Source: Streptomyces echinatus
GTDB taxonomy: Bacteria > Actinomycetota > Actinomycetes > Streptomycetales > Streptomycetaceae
Direction of reading: 5' to 3'
Assembly: GCF_014203595.1 (NCBI RefSeq)
Contig: NZ_JACHJK010000015.1
Coordinates: 62,001-126,000 of the forward strand
DNA length: 64,000 bases
Shown: positions 51,122 through 58,198 of the stretch, piece after piece
Numbering within the stretch: position 1 is the first letter of the stretch
Layout of the letters: each line of letters starts with the position of its first letter
Notes under the pieces: generated by a model
The model's input: the letters and a program-made list of their open reading frames with translations, nothing else
What the model was told of the DNA's origin: nothing
Database searches by the model: none
Made by a program: the position numbers and the translations under genes

Positions 51122-52050
51122 CCGCGACGACACCCTGCGCGGCGACACCGGCACGCGCCACACGTCGGCCCCCGGCCCGGCTGCGCGCCTGGGCCACCCG
51201 GGCCCCCCTCCTGCCCGCCCTCGTCTTCATGATCGTCGTGACCCAGCTGCCGTTCGTCGCCACGCTGGTGATCTCCTTCTTCGACTGGAACGCCCTCTAC
51301 CCGAAGGCCCGCCACTTCACCGGCCTCGACAACTACCGCCAGGTCCTGACCGACGCGGACCTGCGCCATTCGGTGTGGACGACCGTGCTGCTGACGGTGA
51401 CGGTGGTGCTCGTCAGCCTGGTCCTCGGCCTGGCGCTGGCGCTCCTGCTGAACCACAGGTTCCGCGGCCGGGGCGTCGTCCGCACCCTGCTGATCGCCCC
51501 CTTCCTGGTGGTCCCGGTGGCCGCCGCCCTGCTCTGGAAGCACGTCCTCTACAACCCCGAGTACGGCCTGCTCAACGGCCTGTTGCACTACGTCGGCGGC
51601 CCGCAGCCCGACTGGATCTCCCGTATGCCGCTGCTGGCGGTCGAGGCCTCCCTGGTGTGGCAGTGGACGCCGTTCATGATGCTGATCCTGCTGGCCGGTC
51701 TGCAGAGCCGTGACCCCGAGCAGATCGAGGCCGCGCGGGTGGACGGCGCGAACGACTGGCAGGTCTTCCGCCATCTGACGCTCCCGCACCTGCGCCGCTA
51801 CCTGGAACTCGGCGCCCTGCTGGGCTCGATCTACATCGTCCAGAACTTCGACGCCGTCTTCACGATCACCTCCGGCGGGCTGGGCACCGCCAACCTCCCC
51901 TACACCGTCTACCAGAGCTTCTACCAGGCCCACGAGAACGGCCTCGCCTCGGCCGCCGGCGTCCTGGTGGTCATCGGCTCCATCGTCATCGCGACCTTCG
52001 CCCTGCGCGTGGTGTCGTCCCTGTTCCGCGAGGAGGCGTCCCGCGCATGA
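51118..52050 (+). CDS. Sugar ABC transporter permease (MalF-type)
   Basis: The 310-residue permease has six expected membrane helices (for example TVLLTVTVVLVSLVLGLALA) and the EAA loop EAARVDGANDWQVFRHLTLP. The extended N-terminus is Ala/Arg/Pro-rich. The ATG overlaps the binding-protein stop. It pairs with the following permease. Confidence 0.94.
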   Translation: MTATTPCAATPARATRRPPARLRAWATRAPLLPALVFMIVVTQLPFVATLVISFFDWNALYPKARHFTGLDNYRQVLTDADLRHSVWTTVLLTVTVVLVSLVLGLALALLLNHRFRGRGVVRTLLIAPFLVVPVAAALLWKHVLYNPEYGLLNGLLHYVGGPQPDWISRMPLLAVEASLVWQWTPFMMLILLAGLQSRDPEQIEAARVDGANDWQVFRHLTLPHLRRYLELGALLGSIYIVQNFDAVFTITSGGLGTANLPYTVYQSFYQAHENGLASAAGVLVVIGSIVIATFALRVVSSLFREEASRA

Positions 52051-52892
52051 GCGACATCGCCCTGAGGGTCAGAAGGCACCGGGGCCTGGGCTTCGGCCTG
52101 GTGGCCTGGCTGGCCGGCATCGTCTTCTTCCTGCCCATCGCCTGGATGGCGCTGACGTCCTTCCACTCCGAGGCGGACGCGGCGGCCAATCCGCCGTCCT
52201 TCGGCGCCTCCCTCACCCTGGACGGCTACCGTGAGTTCTTCGGCAGCGGCGGCGGGGCGAGCCCCTGGCCCGCGCTGATCAACTCGACGGTCGCCTCGCT
52301 GGTCTCGACGCTGTGCGTCCTCCTCCTCGCCCTGCCGGCGGCGTACGCGCTGTCGATCCGCCGGGTGCGGAAGTGGACGGACGTCCTGTTCTTCTTCCTG
52401 TCCACGAAGATGCTGCCGGTCGTGGCCGGCCTGCTGCCCATCTACCTGTTCGCGAAGAACACCGGGATGCTCGACAACATCTGGCTCCTGGTCGTCCTCT
52501 ACACCTCCATGAACCTGCCGATCGCGGTGTGGATGATGCAGTCCTTCCTCGCCGAGGTCCCGGTCGCGGTGATCGAGGCGGCGCAGATCGACGGCGCCCG
52601 GCTGCCGACGATCCTCGCGCGCGTGGTGGCCCCGATCGCCCTGCCCGGCATCGCCGCCACCGCCCTGATCTGCTTCATCTTCAGCTGGAACGAGCTGCTC
52701 TTCGCCCGGGTCCTGACGGGTGTGGTCGCCGAGACCGCCCCCGTCTTCCTGACCGGCTTCATCACCAGCCAGGGCCTGTTCCTGGCCAAGGTGTGCGCCG
52801 CGTCGCTCGTCATCTCCCTGCCGGTGCTCGCCGCGGGGTTCGCCGCCCAGGACAAGCTGGTCCAGGGCCTGTCGTTGGGAGCCGTGAAATGA
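52047..52892 (+). CDS. Sugar ABC transporter permease (MalG-type)
   Basis: The 281-residue permease has the EAA loop EAAQIDGARLPTILARVVAP and MalG-like helices starting with GLVAWLAGIVFFLPIAWMAL. It overlaps the genes on both sides by four bases. No ATPase gene lies in the operon. In Streptomyces such importers often share the multi-sugar ATPase MsiK encoded elsewhere, so that is the likely motor (known of the group, inferred here). Confidence 0.94.
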   Translation: MSDIALRVRRHRGLGFGLVAWLAGIVFFLPIAWMALTSFHSEADAAANPPSFGASLTLDGYREFFGSGGGASPWPALINSTVASLVSTLCVLLLALPAAYALSIRRVRKWTDVLFFFLSTKMLPVVAGLLPIYLFAKNTGMLDNIWLLVVLYTSMNLPIAVWMMQSFLAEVPVAVIEAAQIDGARLPTILARVVAPIALPGIAATALICFIFSWNELLFARVLTGVVAETAPVFLTGFITSQGLFLAKVCAASLVISLPVLAAGFAAQDKLVQGLSLGAVK

Positions 52893-53878
52893 AGGCCGCC
52901 GTCATCGAGTCCGTGGGCCGGGCCGTCGTCACCGAGGTCCCCGACCCGACGCCAGGGCCCCGCGAGGTCGTCGTCGAGGTCGCCGCCTGCGGCCTGTGCG
53001 GGACGGACCTGCACATCCTCCAGGGCGAGTTCGCGCCCAAGCTGCCGATCGTCCCCGGCCACGAGTTCGCGGGCGAGGTGGTCGGAGTCGGCACGCAGGT
53101 CACCGAGGTGGCGGTCGGCGACCGGGTGGCCGTCGACCCCTCGCTCTACTGCTACGAGTGCCGGTACTGCCGCACCGGACATAACAACCTGTGCGAGCGG
53201 TGGGCCGCGATCGGCGTGACGACGGCGGGCGGGGCCGCGCGGTACGCCCTCGCCCCGGTGGCGAACTGCGTGAAGCTGCCCGAGCACGTGCGCACCGAGG
53301 ACGCGGCCCTGGTGGAGCCGCTGTCCTGCGCGGTGCGCGGCTATGACGTCCTGCAGTCCCGCCTCGGCGCGCACGTGCTCATCTACGGCTCCGGGACCAT
53401 GGGCCTGATGATGCTGGAACTGGCCAAGCGGACCGGAGCGGCGAGCGTGGACGTGGTCGACGTGAACCCGGCCCGCCTGGAGACGGCGCGGCGCCTCGGC
53501 GTGTCCGGCTCGGCGGCGAGCGCGGACGAGCTGGACCGGCCGCGGGGCTGGGACGTCGTGGTGGACGCGACCGGCAACGCGGCGGCGATCCAGGACGGCC
53601 TGGACCGGGTGGCGAAGGCGGGCACGTTCCTGCAGTTCGGGGTGGCCGACTACGCGGCCCGGGTGACGATCGACCCGTACCGGATCTACAACCAGGAGAT
53701 CACGATCACCGGTTCGATGGCCGTGCTGCACAGCTTCGAGCGCGCGGCGGAACTGTTCGCGAACGGTGTCCTGGACCCCGAGGTGTTCATCAGCGACCGG
53801 ATCCCGCTGGAGCGGTACCCGCAGGCGCTGGAGCAGTTCGCGGCGGGGGTGGGGCGGAAGATCGTGGTGGTGCCGTAA
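52889..53878 (+). CDS. Zinc-dependent medium-chain dehydrogenase (sorbitol dehydrogenase-like)
   Basis: The 329-residue MDR enzyme has the catalytic zinc site CGLCGTDLHI and PGHEFAGEVV, a structural-zinc Cys cluster CYECRYCRTGHNNLC, and the NAD motif YGSGTMGLMML. It oxidises an alcohol of a polyol or sugar with NAD(P). As the last gene of the DeoR-linked ABC operon it probably handles the imported substrate; sorbitol, mannitol, xylitol or similar are options. The ATG overlaps the permease stop. Confidence 0.92.
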   Translation: MKAAVIESVGRAVVTEVPDPTPGPREVVVEVAACGLCGTDLHILQGEFAPKLPIVPGHEFAGEVVGVGTQVTEVAVGDRVAVDPSLYCYECRYCRTGHNNLCERWAAIGVTTAGGAARYALAPVANCVKLPEHVRTEDAALVEPLSCAVRGYDVLQSRLGAHVLIYGSGTMGLMMLELAKRTGAASVDVVDVNPARLETARRLGVSGSAASADELDRPRGWDVVVDATGNAAAIQDGLDRVAKAGTFLQFGVADYAARVTIDPYRIYNQEITITGSMAVLHSFERAAELFANGVLDPEVFISDRIPLERYPQALEQFAAGVGRKIVVVP

Positions 53879-53929
53879 GCCGTTCGGCCGGTAAGGGAAC
53901 GGTAAAGGGGTGTCGTTCGTTCACCCGGC

Positions 53930-55111
53930 ATGACAGCTATGACCCCTGGCTCGAACATCCCTCTCTCGGCCGCGCGCGTGACGGTGGACGTCTCCGCCCC
54001 GGTGCGGCTCGACGTGTCGGGCCTGCTGCTCACCGGCGACGGCAAGGTGCGTTCCGACGACGACTTCATCTTCTACAACCAGCCCACGGGCCCGGGTGTG
54101 ACGTACCGCTCCGGCGGCGGCACCGCCCCCGACGCGGTCACGGTCGACACCGCCGCCGTGCCGCCGGACATCGAGAAGATCGTCGTCACGGCCAGCCCGG
54201 ACGCCGCAGGGCAGACCTTCCAGGGCATCGAGCCGACCGCCACGATCCGGGACGCGGACGGCGGTGCCGTGCTGGGGTCGTTCACCCCGCCGCAGCTCGG
54301 CACCGAGACCGCGCTGGTGGTCGTGGAGATCTACCGCAGGGGCGGCCAGTGGAAGGCGCGGGCCGTCGGCCAGGGGTACGCCAACGGGCTCGCGGGCATC
54401 GCGACCGACTTCGGTGTGACGGTGGAGGAGCCGGCCGCCGCCCCGGCCGCCCCCGCGGCCCCGCCGCAGCCGGCCGCCGCCCCGCCGCGGCCGAGCGCGC
54501 CGCCGCAGCCGGCCGCGCCGGCGCCGGGGGCCGGGAAGATCAACCTGGACAAGGGCCGGGTCAGCCTGCAGAAGAACCAGACGGTGTCCCTGGTCAAGGG
54601 CGGCCGGCCGCTGCTGTCCCAGGTGCGGATGGGCCTCGGCTGGGAGCCGGCCTTCCGCGGCAAGGACATCGACCTGGACGCCTCGGTCATCGCCTACGGA
54701 CCGCAGCGCAACCACATCGACAGCTGCTACTTCGGCAAGCTGACGATCCTGAACGGCGCGGTCAAGCACTCCGGCGACAACCTGACCGGCGAGGGCGGCG
54801 GCGACGACGAGGTGATCGTGGTCGACCTCGGCCGCCTCCCCCAGGACGTCACCGGGCTGGTCTTCACGGTCAACTCCTTCTCCGGCCAGAAGTTCACGGA
54901 GGTCGCCAAGGCGTACTGCCGCCTGGTCGACGCGGCCACGGACGAGGAACTGGTCCGCTTCGACCTCACCGGCGCGCAGCCCCAGACGGGCGTCATGATG
55001 GCCAAGCTCGTCCGCCAGTTCTCCGGCGAGTGGGACATGACGGCGGTGGGCGAGTTCGTGAAGGCGCGGACGGTACGGAACATGGTGGAGCCGGGGGCGA
55101 GGGCGCTGTAG
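53930..55111 (+). CDS. TerD-family protein with two TerD domains
   Basis: The 393-residue cytosolic protein has an N-terminal TerD domain (about residues 5-165, with DDFIFYNQ and NGLAGIATDFGV) and a Pro/Ala linker (about 167-200). The second, complete TerD domain (about 203-393) has MGLGWEP, DLDASVIAYG and the calcium-binding HSGDNLTGEGGGDDE. The first domain lacks the GDNLTG calcium motif. TerD proteins bind Ca2+ and occur in stress and tellurite-resistance loci; Streptomyces has many, linked to development and stress. MTAM at 53930 could be replaced by MTPG at 53939. Confidence 0.9.
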   Translation: MTAMTPGSNIPLSAARVTVDVSAPVRLDVSGLLLTGDGKVRSDDDFIFYNQPTGPGVTYRSGGGTAPDAVTVDTAAVPPDIEKIVVTASPDAAGQTFQGIEPTATIRDADGGAVLGSFTPPQLGTETALVVVEIYRRGGQWKARAVGQGYANGLAGIATDFGVTVEEPAAAPAAPAAPPQPAAAPPRPSAPPQPAAPAPGAGKINLDKGRVSLQKNQTVSLVKGGRPLLSQVRMGLGWEPAFRGKDIDLDASVIAYGPQRNHIDSCYFGKLTILNGAVKHSGDNLTGEGGGDDEVIVVDLGRLPQDVTGLVFTVNSFSGQKFTEVAKAYCRLVDAATDEELVRFDLTGAQPQTGVMMAKLVRQFSGEWDMTAVGEFVKARTVRNMVEPGARAL

Positions 55112-55448
55112 GACCGACATGAACCGGAGTCGGGCCGGCACCGGAGTCGGCCGGCACCGGAGTCGGCCGGCACCGGAGTCGGCCGGCACCGGAGTCGGGC
55201 CGGGGACGCGCCGTCGCGCTGACGGCCGTCACCCGGCTGCGGCGCCGTCGTGGCCGGGCGCGCAGTTCCCCGCGCCCCTTGGCGGGCGCTGCTGTGCCGT
55301 CGGCTTCGTCGTGGGCGTCCGCCACTGGGGACGGCCGTCACCCAGCTGCGGCGCCGTCGTGGCCGGGCGGCAGTTCCCCGCGCCCCATTTGGGCGCTCGC
55401 TCAGCCTGTCGGGGCGGGTGAGGCCCACCGCGTGACGGCAGACCAGCC
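55112..55448. repeat. Gene-free stretch made of two repeat types
   Basis: No gene is supported here. From 55124 to about 55205 a 16-bp unit (GGAGTCGGCCGGCACC) is repeated five times in tandem, the outer copies carrying an extra G. Then a roughly 57-60-base element (GACGGCCGTCACCC to CAGTTCCCCGCGCCCC) occurs twice in direct orientation, at 55221-55280 and 55330-55386. From memory the second is one of the commonest intergenic repeats of Streptomyces genomes. Confidence 0.8.
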
Positions 55449-56018
55449 TCAGCCGGACCGCAGACCCTCGTGCAGCAGGCCCAGGTAGCGGCGGATCTCG
55501 CGCTCCCCCGTTCCCGCCAGCTCCACGGCCGAGGCGACGCCGTGCGCCAGCCGCAGCACCTCGATCGGCTCCACGTCCCCCCGCAGCGCCCCCGCCGCCT
55601 GCGCGGCCCCGACCAGCCGGGCCACCGCGCCCTTCACCACGTTCCCGCACACCGTCAGCGCCGCCGCGCTGCTCTCCGTCACCGCCGAGCTGAGCAGCGC
55701 CTTCATCCCCCGCACCTGAAGGGTGCCGACGGCCAGTTCGTACAGCCACTCCCCGAGCGCCTCGCCCGGCGGCAGCTCCTTCGCCAGCTCCTCGGCGCGC
55801 ACCCCCAGCGCTTCGATGCGGTCCAGGTACGCCGCCTCCAGCAGTGCCTGCCGGGTCGGGAAGTGCCGGTAGAGCGTGCCCGAGCCGACGCCCGCCCGCT
55901 TGGCGATGTCGTCGAGCGACGCCTTCTCCCCATGCTCCGCGAAGGCCTGCGCCGCCACCTCCAGCAACCGCTCGTAATTCCGCCGAGCGTCCGCGCGCAT
56001 GGGCCTGCCCTGCGTCAT
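55449..56018 (-). CDS. TetR-family transcriptional regulator
   Basis: The 189-residue protein has the TetR helix-turn-helix ASLDDIAKRAGVGSGTLYRHF (about residues 33-53) and an all-helical ligand domain. It probably represses its own gene through the large palindrome just upstream (56038-56086). No divergent partner exists, because the upstream neighbour (the TROVE gene) runs in the same direction. The target is unknown. Confidence 0.9.
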   Translation of the reverse strand: MTQGRPMRADARRNYERLLEVAAQAFAEHGEKASLDDIAKRAGVGSGTLYRHFPTRQALLEAAYLDRIEALGVRAEELAKELPPGEALGEWLYELAVGTLQVRGMKALLSSAVTESSAAALTVCGNVVKGAVARLVGAAQAAGALRGDVEPIEVLRLAHGVASAVELAGTGEREIRRYLGLLHEGLRSG

Positions 56019-56037
56019 CCACCCACTCCTTGCAAAC

Positions 56038-56086
56038 CGGGGACCCTCTCCGTATCCTATCGAACACTAAACGGAGACATTCCCCG
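56038..56086. promoter_or_regulatory. 49-base two-tier palindrome upstream of the TetR gene
   Basis: The arms are CGGGGA (56038-56043) with TCCCCG (56081-56086), and TCTCCGT (56047-56053) with ACGGAGA (56071-56077). Equal 3-base gaps separate the tiers and the centre is 17 bases of AT-richer sequence. On the minus strand the centre contains TAGGAT, a good -10 for tetR. This looks like an operator for a TetR dimer pair rather than only a terminator. Confidence 0.65.
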
Positions 56087-56132
56087 CTTATCGCCGTGGT
56101 GCTCTGCGGACGGACGCACGGCCCGCGGACGG

Positions 56133-57716
56133 TCAGGCGAGCCAGGGCCAGCGGCCGTCCCGGCCGCTCTCCAGCAGCGCGACCATGCGGAACGCGGCGT
56201 CGGTGAGCCCGCCGAAGGTGTGCCGGTTCCCCGTGCCCGACGGACCGTGGCCCGCCCGGTAGCCCTCCAGGTTCCAGGTGTACACCGGGACGTGGTCCGG
56301 GACCTGGGCCGTGGGGCCGCCGTGCCGGTGCGGGGAGTACTGCTCGTCGGTGACGATCAGCACCCGGTCGTGCCGCCTGTAGTGCCGGCGCACCGCCTCG
56401 GTGGTGTCGGTGCCCCCCAGGTCGCCGAAGCGCTCCAGGACCTTCAGCACCGACTCGCCCGTGCGGAACCGGACCGTGTCACTGGTCGAGCCGAACTGGA
56501 CCAGGTCGGCGTCCGCCGCCCGCAGCGCGAGCGCCGTACCGAAGACCGCCGCCGCGTCCGCCCGGCTGAGCTGGGAACGCGCCGACACCTTCGACCAGAA
56601 CATCGAGCCCGAGCGGTCGACCAGGATCAGCGTCCGGCCCGGCAGCGCGGGCACGTTGGCCAGCGAGTGGCCGAGCGCCTGCTCCAGCGGGTAGGACCAG
56701 CGCAGCGAGGGCGCGTGCTGGTAGGCGGCCAGGTAGCGGAACGGGAACTGCCGCGAGCGGCGCACCTGCTCCGGGTCGCTGATCCTCGCCGCGACCTGGG
56801 CGGCGACCTCGTCCGAGACGCCGGCCTCGTCGAAGTTCCGCAGGTTGCGGACCAGCGCCATCGGGCCCATGGACGGAATCACCGCCTCCCAGGCCGCCTT
56901 GTCCAGCGGGCCCTGGAGCCAGCCGGCCAGCGCCTCCCAGGTGACGCCCGCCGCCGCCAGCCGCTCGGCACCGTCGGCCGAGGTGACGACTGCCCGCCGT
57001 GCCTCGACGGGCAGCGCCATCAGCTCGCGGTGCAGGGAGAGCGCCGGGAGCGACGCGGGCGGCACGGCGGTGTCCGGGTGGTGGCGCCGGTCGAGCGCGT
57101 ACCGGAAGAGGTCGCCCTGCCACGGCTTGTCCGGGTCCGGGGAGGCGTGCACCAGGTTGAGGATGTCGCCGAAGCGGTAGCCCTTGGACGCGGTGTCGTA
57201 CTTGAGCAGCGACCGGGCGTGGTAGAGCCGTCGTACGGCGTCGGCGACACCGCGCTTGACGGGCTTGGGCACGGCGCGGCCGTACGCCGACGTCCAGTAC
57301 GCGAGCAGCTCGCCGGGCTCGTCCGGGCGCTGCAGCACGGAGGCCACGACCTGCCGGTTCGACGGGCCGTCGGTCGCCCCGGCCGCCAGCCGTGCGTGCA
57401 CGTACTCGGCGGCGCCCACGAGGGAGGCCGTGCGCATGTTGCCCTCGCCGCGCAGCCAGCCCAGCAGTCCGGCCGTCCACTGCGGGTCCGCGACGGCGAG
57501 GTCACGGACGAGCCGGGCGAACCGGTCGTCACGGTCCTCGGCCTTCTCGTAGAAGGTGTCCTGCGAGACGAAGTCGGCGACGGCGAGCAGGAACAGCTCC
57601 GAGCGCGGGTCGCGCTCCTGGCCCCGGCCGCCCTCGTGGGTCCGCAGGACGCGGCCGGTCGATGCCACCGCCGACTTCGGCTGCGCCTTGGCGGTACGCG
57701 TGTTGAATCGCGCCAT
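56133..57716 (-). CDS. rsr: TROVE-domain protein, bacterial Ro60 homologue (Rsr)
   Basis: The 527-residue protein has the TROVE HEAT-like ring (about residues 30-350, for example LLGWLRGEGNMRTASLV and HPDTAVPPASLPALSLHREL) and a C-terminal VWA domain with the MIDAS D367-x-S-x-S371. Ro60/Rsr proteins are ring-shaped RNA-binding proteins that hold misfolded RNA and Y RNAs, and in bacteria they work with PNPase and exoribonucleases in RNA quality control and stress. The ATG at 57716 follows a GGGGGAA site. Three Y-RNA-like units lie immediately upstream on the same strand, as expected of an rsr locus. Confidence 0.93.
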   Translation of the reverse strand: MARFNTRTAKAQPKSAVASTGRVLRTHEGGRGQERDPRSELFLLAVADFVSQDTFYEKAEDRDDRFARLVRDLAVADPQWTAGLLGWLRGEGNMRTASLVGAAEYVHARLAAGATDGPSNRQVVASVLQRPDEPGELLAYWTSAYGRAVPKPVKRGVADAVRRLYHARSLLKYDTASKGYRFGDILNLVHASPDPDKPWQGDLFRYALDRRHHPDTAVPPASLPALSLHRELMALPVEARRAVVTSADGAERLAAAGVTWEALAGWLQGPLDKAAWEAVIPSMGPMALVRNLRNFDEAGVSDEVAAQVAARISDPEQVRRSRQFPFRYLAAYQHAPSLRWSYPLEQALGHSLANVPALPGRTLILVDRSGSMFWSKVSARSQLSRADAAAVFGTALALRAADADLVQFGSTSDTVRFRTGESVLKVLERFGDLGGTDTTEAVRRHYRRHDRVLIVTDEQYSPHRHGGPTAQVPDHVPVYTWNLEGYRAGHGPSGTGNRHTFGGLTDAAFRMVALLESGRDGRWPWLA

Positions 57717-57749
57717 GGTGAATTCCCCCGAATTCGTGAGCGTTTCGGA

Positions 57750-57929
57750 GGGAGGCGCAGCAAATGGAGGGTGCCCGAGGTCGAGAGTCGGCGGCGGTTC
57801 ACATACGGCTGCTCTACCCGCTGAGCTACGGCGTCCCGAAGACGCCGACGGGATTCGAACCCGCGCTCTGCCGTCCAAGGAAGTAACCGCTGCCTGCGCA
57901 CCGGACACCCACCATGTGCTGCGCCTCCC
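57750..57929 (-). promoter_or_regulatory. Long-range 18-bp helix enclosing Y-RNA unit C
   Basis: On the minus strand GGGAGGCGCAGCA (57929-57917) is perfectly complementary to TGCTGCGCCTCCC (57762-57750). After one mismatch, ATGG (57915-57912) pairs with CCAT (57767-57764). The helix would enclose unit C and end 33 bases before the rsr ATG. Its 5' strand shares GGGAGG with the closing stem of unit B, so the two structures exclude each other. It would be a natural RNase III substrate or a switch. Confidence 0.7.
57768..57909 (-). ncRNA. Y-RNA-like unit C, with permuted tRNA-like (YrlA-type) domain
   Basis: The ends pair as GGTGTCCG (57909-57902) with CGGGCACC (57777-57770). Inside, GCGGTT pairs with AACCGC, flanked by the conserved CGCCGA strand. 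The tRNA-like part runs in permuted order: T arm with loop TTCGAAT (57848-57864), an acceptor helix CGGCGTC/GACGCCG closed by a TTCGG loop (57829-57847), the TA linker, then a D arm GCTC-8-GAGC (57811-57826). Sequence between these is not a normal anticodon arm. This is the organisation described for bacterial YrlA RNAs. It lies directly before rsr. Confidence 0.85.
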
Positions 57930-57998
57930 GAGATCAGGTCGGCGGCGGTCGTGGATTCTTTGCAAAAGAAGTAACCGCAGCCTGCGCACCGGGAGGTG
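57921..57998 (-). ncRNA. Y-RNA-like unit B, minimal form without tRNA-like domain
   Basis: The 7-bp closing stem is CCTCCCG (57996-57990) with CGGGAGG (57930-57924). Inside, CAGG pairs with CCTG, CT faces CGCCGA, and GCGGT pairs with ACCGC. The apex is TTCTTT-TGC-AAAGAA. The 5' strand GGTGCGCAGGCTGCGGTTACTTC is almost the same as in unit C, and CGCCGACCTGATCT matches unit A, so it is a related RNA lacking the T arm, acceptor and D arm. Its ends overlap the long-range helix. Confidence 0.7.
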
Positions 57999-58011
57999 CG
58001 AAGTTCTTGGT

Positions 58012-58151
58012 GTCCAGAGATCAGGATCGGCGGAACCGACGTACGGTGCTCTGCCCCTGAGCTACACCGGCCTGTCGGAGCCGGTGGCGGGATTCGAACC
58101 CGCGGCCTCCCCATGATGAGTGGAAGTAGGTCCTGCCTGTCGCACCTGGAC
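58012..58151 (-). ncRNA. Y-RNA-like unit A, with permuted tRNA-like (YrlA-type) domain
   Basis: The closing stem is GTCCAG (58151-58146) with CTGGAC (58017-58012). Next come CAGG with CCTG, CA facing CGCCGAT, and GGACC with GGTTC. The tRNA-like part has a T arm GCGGG-TTCGAAT-CCCGC (58087-58103), an acceptor helix CACCGGC/GCCGGTG closed by 8 bases (58065-58086), TA, and a D arm GCTC-7-GAGC (58048-58062). The acceptor helix differs from unit C at most positions yet still pairs, which indicates selection on structure. It is the promoter-proximal unit. Confidence 0.85.
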
Positions 58152-58158
58152 GTGCACC

Positions 58159-58181
58159 ACTCTAGGAGGACGGCCGCGGGC
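58159..58181 (-). promoter_or_regulatory. Candidate -10 for the Y-RNA/rsr transcript
   Basis: On the minus strand TAGAGT (58164-58159) lies seven bases before the first base of the unit A closing stem, the spacing expected for a start at about 58151. Upstream is GC-rich and no good -35 exists at 17 bases; TTGGCC at a 19-base spacer is the closest. The short CGGCC-CGC-GGCCG hairpin in between may terminate the PhoX gene. Confidence 0.45.
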
Positions 58182-58198
58182 CGGGCCAACGAATTTGC

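Noticed and set aside
53919-53929. PHO-box-like GTTCACCCGGC directly before the TerD start codon
   Set aside because: Only one unit is present; the adjoining 11 bases do not fit the repeat, and the site abuts the ATG where an activator could not work normally.
55124-55205. CRISPR array
   Set aside because: The 16-bp units are directly adjacent with no unique spacers, and no cas genes are nearby.
56038-56086. The palindrome as a simple rsr terminator
   Set aside because: It begins 47 bases beyond the rsr stop and its 17-base centre holds a -10-like hexamer for tetR. The symmetric gaps suit a protein site better, although some terminator function cannot be excluded.
57811-58103. Two tRNA genes on the minus strand (T arm, acceptor and D arm sequences)
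   Set aside because: The order is T arm, closed acceptor hairpin, D arm, with no anticodon arm in the right place and no free CCA end. They are permuted tRNA mimics inside Y-RNA-like units, not tRNAs.
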